A program made the translations under genes and the position numbers. DNA of 43,985 nucleotides from Nanobdellota archaeon (GTDB taxonomy: Archaea > Nanobdellota > Nanobdellia > Parvarchaeales > Parvarchaeaceae), in contig JAJZJK010000003.1 in the NCBI GenBank assembly GCA_021851145.1, forward strand, positions 1 through 43,985. Reading direction: 5' to 3'. A model generated the notes under the pieces. The model saw nothing but the letters and a program-made list of their open reading frames with translations. It did no database searches and was not told where the DNA came from. Within the stretch, counting starts at the first letter, position 1. Each line of letters starts with the position of its first letter. Shown here piece after piece: positions 1-8,505 of the stretch.

Positions 1-55
1 AGCAGTGACCTCCAGCAGGATCAACTGGAATTGGTGCATTAACATCATCATGCAT
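1..55 (-). CDS. N-terminal fragment of an unidentified protein (runs off the window)
   Basis: The minus strand has an ATG at 55-53 opening a frame that stays open to the window edge (18 codons, beginning MHDDVNAPIPVDPAGGHC). An AT-rich CTTTAAAAA stretch around 93-101 could be its TATA box, about 40 bases upstream. The visible part is too short to assign a family. The stretch from 56 to 297 shows no other convincing gene; a 76-codon plus-strand frame there has no recognisable domain and probably arises by chance. Confidence 0.35.
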   Translation of the reverse strand, partial: MHDDVNAPIPVDPAGGHC

Positions 56-297
56 AAATATGAAATTCACGCACTCACTATTCTTCATCTGCTTTTTAAA
101 GCATCGAATATTATCTGCATATGAAAATATGCAATCACAGCACTGCAATGCAGCACTCCTGTGTATCCGGGATATACAGATAATTACTTTATTTATACAT
201 TCTAATTTAAATACTTTTTGCGCCTTAAAACCGCTAGAACAGCGTGATATCAAATTTTTTGATAAAAATTATTTACAATTATGTTTATAAATAAAAT

Positions 298-1272
298 CTA
301 TTTTTTCTTGCTTTCAAAGAAGTATGAAAACAAGCTAAGCATAGAAGTAGCAGTTACAGATAAAAGAAGCAAACTAAATGCAAATGAAATGCCATAAGAT
401 GAATATGTGCCTGCAGCACCAAATCCAAATAGATAATTAAAACCGTAAGATAATGAACCTGAAATCTGCGTTAAGGGTAACCCTAAAATTGCATCCAAAA
501 ACATTGCAAATACAAACAATGCAGACAAGCTCCCTAAAATAAGCAGAGCATTTCTGTGCATTTTCTTGTTACCGTAAATAAGATATGTTAATATTATAGT
601 TAGAATAAAGAAAACTATGAGAATATCATAATGCAACATACCCGAGATTCTTAATAAACTGTCATAAGCTAAAAGATAAATTGCTGCTACTAAACTTAAA
701 ATAACCGATCCAAGTAGGGTATAGTTTGCCGCCTTTGCAAACTTTTTCTTCATCGAAAGCTCTAATCCAAATAGTATAACTATTACGGCTAGGAATATGC
801 TACCAACATAATCAAAGTAATTTATAGGCTTTGGAGTACTAACAACTGGAGGAGTTACACTTGGAGGTGTACTACTTGTTGAATTTACAACATTAACAGT
901 TAATTGCACTGGAGAAACGGAAGGATCGTCACCTGTTGCAGAAATGTTGAATTTATAAGTTCCAACAGGAGTTCCTTTAGCTACGCTTATAGTAAGTGTT
1001 CCGCTGTATGTTGGATCTTGATTTAAGGTACTAGGAGTAAAGGTTATATAACTGTTAGAAGGACTCTCTGCTAGCGAAGTCCCCCAATAGCTTCCATTAA
1101 ACAATGAAATTGTAAAGCCTATATTTATAGAACTGCTCTGCGAGATATTTACTGAATATTGTGTCAATGTAACTTTTGAATAACCATAGCCTACAGCATG
1201 AACGGCATTCAATGCGAACACTAAAAGAAAAATAAAAGCAATTGAAGTGAGTATTATTTGCTTAGCTTGCAT
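298..1272 (-). CDS. Secreted-type membrane protein with Ig-like ectodomain and five C-terminal TM segments
   Basis: 324 aa, not recognised as a named family. Residues 6-26 are a hydrophobic signal or anchor. Residues about 28-130 are beta-rich with several N-x-S/T sequons and resemble archaeal Ig/NEW3-like surface domains. A Ser/Thr/Pro linker follows at about 131-148, then five hydrophobic segments (about 152-172, 183-203, 214-233, 242-262, 290-317). The predicted topology is an extracellular glycosylated domain on a helical bundle. It lies 21 bases downstream of the HIT gene on the same strand, so the two may be co-transcribed. Function is unknown. Confidence 0.75.
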   Translation of the reverse strand: MQAKQIILTSIAFIFLLVFALNAVHAVGYGYSKVTLTQYSVNISQSSSINIGFTISLFNGSYWGTSLAESPSNSYITFTPSTLNQDPTYSGTLTISVAKGTPVGTYKFNISATGDDPSVSPVQLTVNVVNSTSSTPPSVTPPVVSTPKPINYFDYVGSIFLAVIVILFGLELSMKKKFAKAANYTLLGSVILSLVAAIYLLAYDSLLRISGMLHYDILIVFFILTIILTYLIYGNKKMHRNALLILGSLSALFVFAMFLDAILGLPLTQISGSLSYGFNYLFGFGAAGTYSSYGISFAFSLLLLSVTATSMLSLFSYFFESKKK

Positions 1273-1293
1273 AATAACCCTTAGGATAGCATC

Positions 1294-1716
1294 TTATTTA
1301 AGCATTTCTATAGACTTTGATATCTTTTCTTTAAAACCCTCTTCTTCTACTTCATCTTTGTACTTTGTTCTTGGCCACATAAAACCACGCAAAGGTTTAC
1401 CTTTTTCTCTAGGGATTATATGAACATGAAAATGTGGCACGCTTTGACTTACAACATTGTTATTTATAAGCAGGATTCCATCACAATTTGTTCCTTTCTT
1501 TACGCCCTCTGCTATTAATTTAGATTCAACTGCCAGTTCCTCTAAATAATCCTCCGGAAAATCAAATAATGTTTCGATATGCTCTTTTGGTATCAAAAGT
1601 GTATGCCCTTTGAATATAGGGCTTTTGTCTAAAAAAGCAATAAAACGATCGTTTTCAAAAACTATGCTTGCTTTAATTTCATTTTTGATTATTTTACAGA
1701 ATACGCATTCTTCCAC
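1294..1716 (-). CDS. HIT family nucleotide hydrolase/transferase
   Basis: 140 aa, the usual size of a single-domain HIT protein. The histidine triad HFHVHI is at residues 95-100, and the N-terminal CVFC (C4, C7) matches the zinc-binding cysteines of many HIT proteins. The family hydrolyses nucleoside phosphoramidates or dinucleoside polyphosphates; the exact substrate cannot be read here. The frame begins with GTG at 1716. The ATG four bases upstream is in another frame, and a CTTTTATATTT box about 25 bases upstream supports a leaderless GTG start. Confidence 0.9.
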   Translation of the reverse strand: MEECVFCKIIKNEIKASIVFENDRFIAFLDKSPIFKGHTLLIPKEHIETLFDFPEDYLEELAVESKLIAEGVKKGTNCDGILLINNNVVSQSVPHFHVHIIPREKGKPLRGFMWPRTKYKDEVEEEGFKEKISKSIEMLK

Positions 1717-1752
1717 TCATTATTTAGAAACTAAAAATATAAAAGAGTTTCA

Positions 1753-2391
1753 TTAATTATACTGTGCAATATCTAATATTGCAGTATTCATGCTTTCTTT
1801 TATTTCTTTCAAAGCCTTTGAATCCCTTGATTCCACGTACGGTAATAAATCTAAATCTAAAGGAGTGTTCTCCAGCCTTCTTTTATAGTTTTCATGCAGG
1901 TGCTTCCCAACTTCCTTATCATAATCCTGCCAGCTTACTCCCAAAAGCTTTATAAAATCCTTTTCAATTGAAGTTGCTAATTTATGTGAATATGCATATG
2001 AATAACCAAAATCAACAAGCCATTTTTCTGTAACTTCATGGTGCTTAGCTATGCTTTCCACAGTATCTATAATCTTATTGCCAACTGCCACTAATCTTGG
2101 AAAATTCTTATCCAAGAAGATTCTTTTCCCATCTACAGAGTACCCTCCTGTGTATTTTATGGAATAATCTGTATTTATTATCAGATCTTCTACACTTCTA
2201 TTTTCTATAACTTTTCCAATGTTTTTTTTCTTGAAGTACGCAATATCGTTATCTACCTGCACTATAAAATTTATCTTTAGTTTTTTATTCAACGAAATTT
2301 TTACCATTGAAGGAGAGATATAATTTATAGCTAGTGCTATAATCTGCCCATTTTCACTCTTTTTTTGAGATAAAATCCTATACTTCATCAT
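1753..2391 (-). CDS. Uncharacterised protein with a possible HE-x-x-E metal site
   Basis: 212 aa. The middle (about 85-165) resembles an unnamed bacterial/phage family that reads roughly: IDKRIP near the start of the domain, a HEEVE-like motif, then H..A and a W/Y-rich segment. Here these appear as FLDKNFPR (92-99), HHEVTE (117-122), YSHKLA (134-139) and VSWQDYDKEVGKHL (152-165). The spaced His/Glu residues suggest a helical metal-binding enzyme, possibly a hydrolase, by inference only. It starts at one of two adjacent ATGs (2391 or 2388). It is followed by the HIT gene after 36 bases. Confidence 0.7.
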   Translation of the reverse strand: MMKYRILSQKKSENGQIIALAINYISPSMVKISLNKKLKINFIVQVDNDIAYFKKKNIGKVIENRSVEDLIINTDYSIKYTGGYSVDGKRIFLDKNFPRLVAVGNKIIDTVESIAKHHEVTEKWLVDFGYSYAYSHKLATSIEKDFIKLLGVSWQDYDKEVGKHLHENYKRRLENTPLDLDLLPYVESRDSKALKEIKESMNTAILDIAQYN

Positions 2392-2555
2392 AATTTTAAT
2401 AATCCTCTGCGATATTTATACTTTTTTGCGATTAATTTGTAAATTTTACACATCATTTTAATTATTTATAAGTAATCAATATGATATATAAAGTTTGCTA
2501 TTTCCTTAATAAGCTAAAAAAATTCTCTTTAAAGATTTGGGTATAACAACACAAG

Positions 2556-2566
2556 TTACTTAAATT
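2556..2566 (+). promoter_or_regulatory. TATA-like box of the gene at 2588
   Basis: TTACTTAAATT is centred about 26 bases before the ATG at 2588. No Shine-Dalgarno lies between, which fits a leaderless archaeal promoter. The rest of 2392-2587 is AT-rich and shows no gene. Confidence 0.5.
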
Positions 2567-2587
2567 CTTAGAGATTTAATTAAAGGT

Positions 2588-3805
2588 ATGAATGATCAAA
2601 AATCAGAAATGCTAATGCTTTTTGGATGGGTTTTCGCAATAATGATCATAGCAGTTGTAATGCTGTTTCCTTACAGTAACTACCAATTTACAAGCCTTGG
2701 GATTAGTGACGGTGTAAATTTATATGCATGTAAATATGCAGAACCAGCACCAATGGGATTAGTTGACTACGGGGTCAGCAGTTATGGCAATGTTTACAAC
2801 ATATCTACACATTCTATTCAAAGTAGTATAACTTTAGATAATTTTGTAACAAACTTCAGTAATGATTACAACGCATCGATACAGCTTAATCTGAATGTTA
2901 TGTTAAGATACGAAAATAAGACACAGGCTTATTTTGCTCAGAATGTGATTCTCATGAATACTAAAACAAAGCAAATAAATTTTATAGATAATGTTTGGAA
3001 TGATTCCGGAATAAATGCTAGTTTGAGTACCAACTCAATAATGGGGAATGGGACGGTTTCTCCTTCAAACAAAAATATTACTTACTATTTTTATCAGGCA
3101 GAGAATCAAACCGGGGATAACCTAACACTAAAAAATAATCAAACGGTTTTCCTTAGAACAAATTCTAGTATATCAAGAAATGGAAAACCAGAAATAACAT
3201 TTTATTATAATGACGGCTATGGATGGGAGGAGTATGACAAAGTTGAATTACTTGTAAATGAGAGCATAAAAAACTACTCAATTGTGATAAGCGGTTTCAA
3301 TTATACCCCTAGTTATAATTTCTACGATGCAGGCATAATATTAGGGGGACCAGGTGATGGGTATAACACTACTCTTATAAACGGATCTGCATATCTAACA
3401 CTAAGTTATTGGAATGGCGATAATTTTCAGAATGTGCAGGATGCATATAACTTTGGATGTGATACAGAAGAAGGGATTAACAACGCAATTGTAAATCCGG
3501 ATTTCTATAGCAATGGATTATTATACGCAAATATAAGTAGTGGAAAGAATGCTTACCTCGGAAATTTATGGTCGATAAACTCTTCTGATATAGGTGTGCT
3601 TTACATAAACAGTTCAATAAAAAACATAGTTATTTCATTCAATAAAAATGGTCATACCTTTAACAATAGCTTAGAAAATGGCACGGGAGAATTTACCCTC
3701 GAGTCTGGTACATATCTTATAAAAGTATATAAAAATAAAAGTATAATCTATGATAAAAATTATACCTTAAAACAAGAAAAATTCAGTGTACTTAATATAA
3801 ATTGA
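2588..3805 (+). CDS. Heavily N-glycosylated surface protein with N-terminal membrane anchor
   Basis: 405 aa. Residues about 8-30 form one hydrophobic segment (FGWVFAIMIIAVVMLF), typical of a signal anchor or class III-like archaeal surface protein. The remaining 370 residues are hydrophilic, rich in Asn, Ser, Thr and Tyr, and contain about two dozen N-x-S/T sequons, a very high density. The ectodomain is therefore a likely substrate of the oligosaccharyltransferase AglB encoded at 13396-16572. No named domain is recognised; adhesion or an S-layer-like role is inference. Confidence 0.8.
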   Translation: MNDQKSEMLMLFGWVFAIMIIAVVMLFPYSNYQFTSLGISDGVNLYACKYAEPAPMGLVDYGVSSYGNVYNISTHSIQSSITLDNFVTNFSNDYNASIQLNLNVMLRYENKTQAYFAQNVILMNTKTKQINFIDNVWNDSGINASLSTNSIMGNGTVSPSNKNITYYFYQAENQTGDNLTLKNNQTVFLRTNSSISRNGKPEITFYYNDGYGWEEYDKVELLVNESIKNYSIVISGFNYTPSYNFYDAGIILGGPGDGYNTTLINGSAYLTLSYWNGDNFQNVQDAYNFGCDTEEGINNAIVNPDFYSNGLLYANISSGKNAYLGNLWSINSSDIGVLYINSSIKNIVISFNKNGHTFNNSLENGTGEFTLESGTYLIKVYKNKSIIYDKNYTLKQEKFSVLNIN

Positions 3806-3835
3806 TAGCCTTAGATTTAAATAAATTTTATAACA

Positions 3836-5518
3836 TTATGGTGAACTTACTTTATCTGCCCCCTTAGCTACAGAATGCTTTGTAAAGGCAGAAAGTATGG
3901 CAGCAATTATTAGTATAATTATACCTATATACAATGCTGTTTTTAAACCCTGCATAAATGGCGAAGCAATCAATTTAGGAATAAAGCTACTGGAATTCAT
4001 TATTTTTAATGATGAACTTGAAATAAGAGAGGTCAGTGAAGCTGGAGCTTGGGATAGAAATGTTGATACGGGATTTATACCTAGAAAAGCGGAGAATAAG
4101 AAAGACGAAGCAGGAATTGCTGCAAACTGTGATGACAAAGCAGAAGGCACATTCAAAGTAGTTAACTGTGTTGTAATTATAGACGGCAGAGCATATGAAA
4201 AAACTGTTATCGCGATAGTAAAGAATATAGCCATGCTTATCATCTGGCCGATATTTGCGAAAGTGGTTCTTATCCCATTGCCAACACCCCTGTCCTTCCA
4301 AGGTAGAGCATCCATTGCCCTTTTTGTGTTAGGTGCAGCAAACATGCCATTACCTGCACCTATTACAAATAAAACAATCGCAAATGGAATGTATGAGAAA
4401 TTTGCTGAAAAAGTAGTAAGTAAAAATAAACCTACAGCGGTTATTAAAAGTCCAACTGTACTAAATACTCTCGCACCAAACCTATCAGTTAAGATACCAC
4501 TTATCGGCCCTAAAGCTATAAAACCAACCATCAAGGGTATCATATATATACCGGCCCAGAAAGGCGTTTGAGCAATTGTAAAATTATGTAATGGCAAATA
4601 AACTCCTTGTAACCATATTATCACTAAGAACATTACTGCTCCTCTAGCAAGAGCACTTAAAAACAAAGCAAGAGAACTAAAAAGAAATTGTATATTCCGG
4701 AATAATGACAACTTAAACAACGGGTTCTTAATCTTCCTTTCTATTGGTATAAATATGACTATTAAGAAGATACCTGCAATTAAACTTGCTATTACCCAAG
4801 GATTGGCCCAACCTAATGGGTTTGTTTTATAAGGAGTGAGAGCGTATGTAAAACCTAAAGCAACGAGTATTAAACCTGAAGATAAAGCAAGGTTGCCCTT
4901 CCAATCCAAACCTTTCTTTTTGCCACCGGTTTTTTCCTCTTTAAGCTTGTAATAGGACCAAAAAGCACCAAGAACTGCAAAGGGTATATTAACTATAAAT
5001 ATTAAATGGAAATCAAATGGAGCAAGTAAACCTCCTGCTACCAACCCAATAAATGATCCTGCAAGAAAAGCTACTTGGTTGGTTCCTAATGCTTTTCCTC
5101 TTTCATTGTCCGGAAATGCATCTGTAAGAAGGGCAGTGCTATTAACCATTATAAACCCGCCACCGACTCCTTGGATAAGCCTGAATATTATTATAAATAG
5201 AACACCATTTGTGCCAGAGTTATAAGGGGTAAAAGAAAGCGCTATAGAAGCTACTGCAAATATAGCGAAGCCTATTGTGTAGAATCTTTTTCTCCCATAA
5301 TCATCAGATAACCTTCCGAAGGTTACAAGAAGAGAAGCGGTTACTACCATGTAGCCTAAAAGGACCCAGAGTAAAAGAGTAAAATTACCAGGTGCTAATG
5401 GGTTAACATTTAAACCTCTGAATATAGACGGAAGCGATATAAGAATTATGGTGGCATTTATCGAAGCCATCAGTCCTCCCATTGTTGTATTTGCTAGAAC
5501 TGTCCATTTATATTGCAT
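3836..5518 (-). CDS. MFS drug/solute exporter, DHA2 (14-TM) type
   Basis: 560 aa, highly hydrophobic, with the length and 14-segment pattern of the DHA2 branch of the major facilitator superfamily. The motif A signature between TM2 and TM3 is clear (GRLSDDYGRKRF), with a second-half copy (GILTDRFGAR), and RLIQGVGGG matches motif C-like glycine-rich TM4/5 sequence. The family exports drugs, dyes or metabolites by proton antiport. A hydrophilic insertion rich in Ser/Ala precedes the last TM segment. Specificity is unknown. The start is ATG at 5518; the next gene downstream on this strand is far away, so it is probably monocistronic. Confidence 0.92.
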   Translation of the reverse strand: MQYKWTVLANTTMGGLMASINATIILISLPSIFRGLNVNPLAPGNFTLLLWVLLGYMVVTASLLVTFGRLSDDYGRKRFYTIGFAIFAVASIALSFTPYNSGTNGVLFIIIFRLIQGVGGGFIMVNSTALLTDAFPDNERGKALGTNQVAFLAGSFIGLVAGGLLAPFDFHLIFIVNIPFAVLGAFWSYYKLKEEKTGGKKKGLDWKGNLALSSGLILVALGFTYALTPYKTNPLGWANPWVIASLIAGIFLIVIFIPIERKIKNPLFKLSLFRNIQFLFSSLALFLSALARGAVMFLVIIWLQGVYLPLHNFTIAQTPFWAGIYMIPLMVGFIALGPISGILTDRFGARVFSTVGLLITAVGLFLLTTFSANFSYIPFAIVLFVIGAGNGMFAAPNTKRAMDALPWKDRGVGNGIRTTFANIGQMISMAIFFTIAITVFSYALPSIITTQLTTLNVPSALSSQFAAIPASSFLFSAFLGINPVSTFLSQAPASLTSLISSSSLKIMNSSSFIPKLIASPFMQGLKTALYIGIIILIIAAILSAFTKHSVAKGADKVSSP

Positions 5519-5542
5519 CCGATATTTTGATTTTATTGATAT

Positions 5543-6673
5543 TTAAATATTTGCAAGCCTGTAAAGTTTTTCTATCTTATAGACAGACCTTTTCTTGTTT
5601 TTATCTTCAATTTTTGATTTAATTACCATATTTTTCATAGTCTCAATTACTTCTTCTGCTACTTTTTTATTGACAGAATAAGGTATGCTGTCTTTCCCTC
5701 CTATCGTAAAAGCATACTTAAATGGATCATATGGGTAATTAACAGGATCTATAAAAGATGGCGGTTCATTATATATTAAATCTGCGATTAAAGACATTGC
5801 TCTTGTAGTAGAAGCAGTTAAACCTCCTAAAAGCGCGCTTGAAAGGCTAGGAAAAGTCTCATTTTGTATCTTATTCAGGTTTCTTTTAAGCTTTTCTATA
5901 CTTATTGGACGGTAATAATCTATCTTTTTTATCCTATCAAAACCAGATATTGCCGCGGTCCTTTCAATTAGTTCAAGTGTGGAATTGCCATTTAAAGTAT
6001 TCAAGGCCTTAGTGTAATCCTGGAGTATCTTATCTTTATCAGTATTAACCTCTTCAAGAATTGTCTTCCGTGTTTCATCTATATTTTTGTCTAAAAGATT
6101 TATTGCTTTGCCAGTCGTACCGATTATGGCAGAATTTGAATCACATTCGAAATTTTCTGTATCAAGCAGATGGTAACGTCTTGCATATTTTGTAAATGGA
6201 TTCATACCCTGCTGAACAACGAGCCACCTGCCGCTTTTAGATATAAGGATATAATGGATATACAGATTATAACCATCTTGCAAAAGAACTGAATCAGTTT
6301 TTGCCGATAATAAGCTATACTTGTAGATTTTACTGGGAGTTATATCAAAAGTACTAATATGTTGCAGTTCATCTTTTACAGACAAAGAAGCCTTTCCTTT
6401 ACCTCCAAAAATGGCTATCCCATCTTTTGGTTTTATAATCTGTTTTAAGATGGAAAGTAGAACTGTGGTCGAACCACTCGAATCCCAATCCATTCCAATT
6501 GCATTGTTTAAGGCTTGAAACCACATGGGATTTGAAAGTCTATCTAATAGTTTATCTTCACCGTATTCATAAAGCATTGTATGTATTATTGCATCGCACA
6601 TTTCCTTCATTGTTTTTAGCAAATAATCTGGAACATGCCCATAATGCAACGGTAAATCTGCAATTCCTGCCAT
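5543..6673 (-). CDS. DUF763 family protein
   Basis: 376 aa from the ATG at 6673. The N-terminus AGIADLPLHYGHVP, followed by NPMWFQALNNAIGMDWDSSG and an IAIFGGKGKAS segment, is the hallmark of DUF763, a family of archaea and some bacteria with no established activity; a nucleic-acid link has been suggested for it. A longer frame from TTG at 6712 exists. The ATG is preferred because the protein then begins exactly where relatives do and a TATA box (6693-6704) lies about 25 bases upstream. Confidence 0.9.
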   Translation of the reverse strand: MAGIADLPLHYGHVPDYLLKTMKEMCDAIIHTMLYEYGEDKLLDRLSNPMWFQALNNAIGMDWDSSGSTTVLLSILKQIIKPKDGIAIFGGKGKASLSVKDELQHISTFDITPSKIYKYSLLSAKTDSVLLQDGYNLYIHYILISKSGRWLVVQQGMNPFTKYARRYHLLDTENFECDSNSAIIGTTGKAINLLDKNIDETRKTILEEVNTDKDKILQDYTKALNTLNGNSTLELIERTAAISGFDRIKKIDYYRPISIEKLKRNLNKIQNETFPSLSSALLGGLTASTTRAMSLIADLIYNEPPSFIDPVNYPYDPFKYAFTIGGKDSIPYSVNKKVAEEVIETMKNMVIKSKIEDKNKKRSVYKIEKLYRLANI

Positions 6674-6692
6674 AGGGATATTAAGTTGATGA

Positions 6693-6704
6693 TTATTTAT
6701 ACAA
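6693..6704 (-). promoter_or_regulatory. TATA box of the DUF763 gene
   Basis: On the minus strand TTGTATAAATAA is centred about 25 bases from the ATG at 6673, the spacing of a leaderless archaeal transcript. It decides the start against the upstream TTG at 6712. Confidence 0.55.
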
Positions 6705-6766
6705 TTACTCAATTAATTCATAACTGTAAATAAAATGCTTTTATCAGCATGTTGGTATAAAATAAT

Positions 6767-7270
6767 ATGAAAGCTATCAGCGGCAATAAAATCTTCAATA
6801 GCCTTTTAAAAAAGAACAAATTATTTTTAGTGATTCCTTTTGTAATTTTATTTGCATATGCTTACTTATTCCTGCATGACCAGGTGGGAATAGCTACTTT
6901 TTCAGTCTTTTATCCGTTGTTTGATATTATCTTTGCAGTTTTACTAAGTGTAATGATAACTTTTATTATAACAATAAATTACTATATTATAAAAGCCAAA
7001 AAAGATGCAAACAAGAAGAATACGGCATGGGCGATTTTCTTTAGTCTTTTGTCTACTCCTTTTTGCTGCAATGTGTTGATTCCTCTGTTTATAGCATTTA
7101 TATTTGGTTCTGCAGCACTTTCGCCAGTATACGACACCGCACAGACGGTATTAGTAGATTATGATCCTCTGATAATTATATTTTCTATAGTTGTAATTTA
7201 CATTTTCTACAGAAGATCTTTAAATGCATTTATGAACTGCAAAATAAAACTCACTGTTAACAAAAAATAA
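6767..7270 (+). CDS. Small polytopic membrane protein, unknown function
   Basis: 167 aa with four hydrophobic segments at about 20-40, 44-75, 90-118 and 133-148. A CC pair (STPFCCNVLIPLF) sits in the third segment, reminiscent of metal- or redox-active membrane cysteines in small archaeal proteins, but no family is recognised. Lys-rich termini suggest both ends may face the cytoplasm. It is divergent from DUF763 and convergent with the CtlX-like gene. Confidence 0.65.
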   Translation: MKAISGNKIFNSLLKKNKLFLVIPFVILFAYAYLFLHDQVGIATFSVFYPLFDIIFAVLLSVMITFIITINYYIIKAKKDANKKNTAWAIFFSLLSTPFCCNVLIPLFIAFIFGSAALSPVYDTAQTVLVDYDPLIIIFSIVVIYIFYRRSLNAFMNCKIKLTVNKK

Positions 7271-7285
7271 TATTTAGTTATCAAA

Positions 7286-8260
7286 CTACTTTAACTTGTG
7301 ATGTTTTAGACGGGTTTTTACGGTTGTTTTTAGTTCCTTTTTCTGTGGAAGAAAAACCTCTGCAAGCATGCACCTTATGCTTCCACCGCCACATTCCTCT
7401 ATAGTGCTAACATCTATGTTTATTATGTCACAGTACCTTTCTATTGCAAATTTCTGCTCATCTGATAAAGAATAAAATGCTTTCTTTGAGATTATCAGCT
7501 TCTTATTTCCATGCATGTCTAGTACTTCCAATGCATTACCAGCAAAATTCATCATCTGATTATCACTTAAAGCAATTATCTCCTTACCGGATCCTTTGAT
7601 TGAGGTTATAACTGCTTCTTTTTCATTTTCATCTTTTATAGAATCAAGACAGATCATGGCAAATTTTTCACCCAATGCCATCATAACGTTTGTGTGATAA
7701 ATGGGAAAACCGGTGCTGTCATAAGCGTGGAATTTAATCGGAGTATAACCTAACTCTTTGCAAAACTTATTTACTACATCTTGATTAGTGCGTTCAGATA
7801 GACATGAATATGCTATTTTGTTTAGCCTATCTAGAACAAGGCTACCAGTCCCTTCAAGAAATTTATTTTTATCTTCGTAAAAAGTAAAGTCGACTACTCT
7901 AGAACAATAAAATCCATAGATTGTAGAAAGATCTTGTATTATATCTGGCCTTCTTTCTTTTCTCCTATTCATTGCAAGCATAGGGTATACTACAGCAGTA
8001 CCATCTGAATGAAAAGACACCCAATTATTAGGAAACACTGAATCAGGAGTATCAACACCAATTAAATCATCAAAAATGAATACATTTATATCGTTCAATC
8101 TAAGTGTTTCTACAGCATTATTAAATTCATTTAGGGCATTCAAATTAACTGAAGAATTAACCTTTTTCTGGAATTTGTTCGTATTTGCGGTTTGTTCATT
8201 GAAGCCAAAGTTGTGTGGCCTCACCATCATTATATTGCTAGTCAATGCTTTTTCTTCCAT
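7286..8260 (-). CDS. CtlX-like amidinohydrolase (guanidino-group modifying enzyme superfamily)
   Basis: 324 aa from the ATG at 8260 (a TTG at 8278 would add six residues). Motifs match the citrulline-utilisation hydrolase CtlX / dimethylarginine-hydrolase-like family: IMMVRPHNFGFNEQTA near the N-terminus, PDSVFPNNW, LEGTGSLVLDR, the catalytic His in YHTNVMM, and GGGSIRCM with the nucleophilic Cys about 28 residues from the C-terminus. These enzymes hydrolyse guanidino or ureido groups (arginine, citrulline or methylarginine derivatives). No arginine-pathway genes are adjacent, so the substrate is open. Start choice is uncertain: AT-rich boxes lie at 8284-8298 and 8313-8325. Confidence 0.88.
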   Translation of the reverse strand: MEEKALTSNIMMVRPHNFGFNEQTANTNKFQKKVNSSVNLNALNEFNNAVETLRLNDINVFIFDDLIGVDTPDSVFPNNWVSFHSDGTAVVYPMLAMNRRKERRPDIIQDLSTIYGFYCSRVVDFTFYEDKNKFLEGTGSLVLDRLNKIAYSCLSERTNQDVVNKFCKELGYTPIKFHAYDSTGFPIYHTNVMMALGEKFAMICLDSIKDENEKEAVITSIKGSGKEIIALSDNQMMNFAGNALEVLDMHGNKKLIISKKAFYSLSDEQKFAIERYCDIINIDVSTIEECGGGSIRCMLAEVFLPQKKELKTTVKTRLKHHKLK

Positions 8261-8393
8261 GCTGATCCAAGCAGACAATCTAGCAACTGCTAAAAACTTA
8301 TTAAAGAATAGAACTTATATTTAAATCTTTATTCGCCCTTGCAGCTTATTTTATAAGACTGTCTTATTTTTGTAGATAAAGATTTTAAAGCCT

Positions 8394-8505
8394 TGGGGTT
8401 GCCAGGATTTGAACCTGGGTCAAGCGGTTTCTTCTTAATCATCCTTAACGTCATGTTTCCAGACAAGCTGGAGCCGCCTATTCTGCCTGGTTAGACTACA
8501 ACCCC
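8394..8505 (-). tRNA. tRNA-Trp(CCA) with a 39-nt intron at 37/38
   Basis: Acceptor GGGGUUG/CAACCCC with A73, anticodon stem GGCGG/CCGCU, T stem CCAGG/CCUGG with loop UUCAAAU, and anticodon CCA (8471-8469) after U33. No CCA end is encoded. The intron spans 8467-8429 between G37 and A38. It can form a relaxed bulge-helix-bulge: loop bases C32-U33-C34-C35 face intron GAAG (one C-A mismatch), with an AAA 3' bulge. In many archaea the Trp intron is long and holds a C/D guide RNA; 39 nt is too short for that. The mature 5' end abuts the stop codon of the DUF655 gene with no spacer. Confidence 0.93.

Noticed and set aside
60-290. 76-codon plus-strand frame
   Set aside because: No domain, no good promoter spacing, and odd composition; it is likely chance in an AT-rich gap.
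3897-4571. 224-codon plus-strand frame opposite the MFS gene
   Set aside because: It is an antisense shadow of a strongly supported 14-TM transporter.
8429-8467. C/D box guide RNA inside the tRNA-Trp intron
   Set aside because: AUGAUUA resembles box C, but at 39 nt the intron is too short for a full C/D'/C'/D set and no CUGA pair was found.
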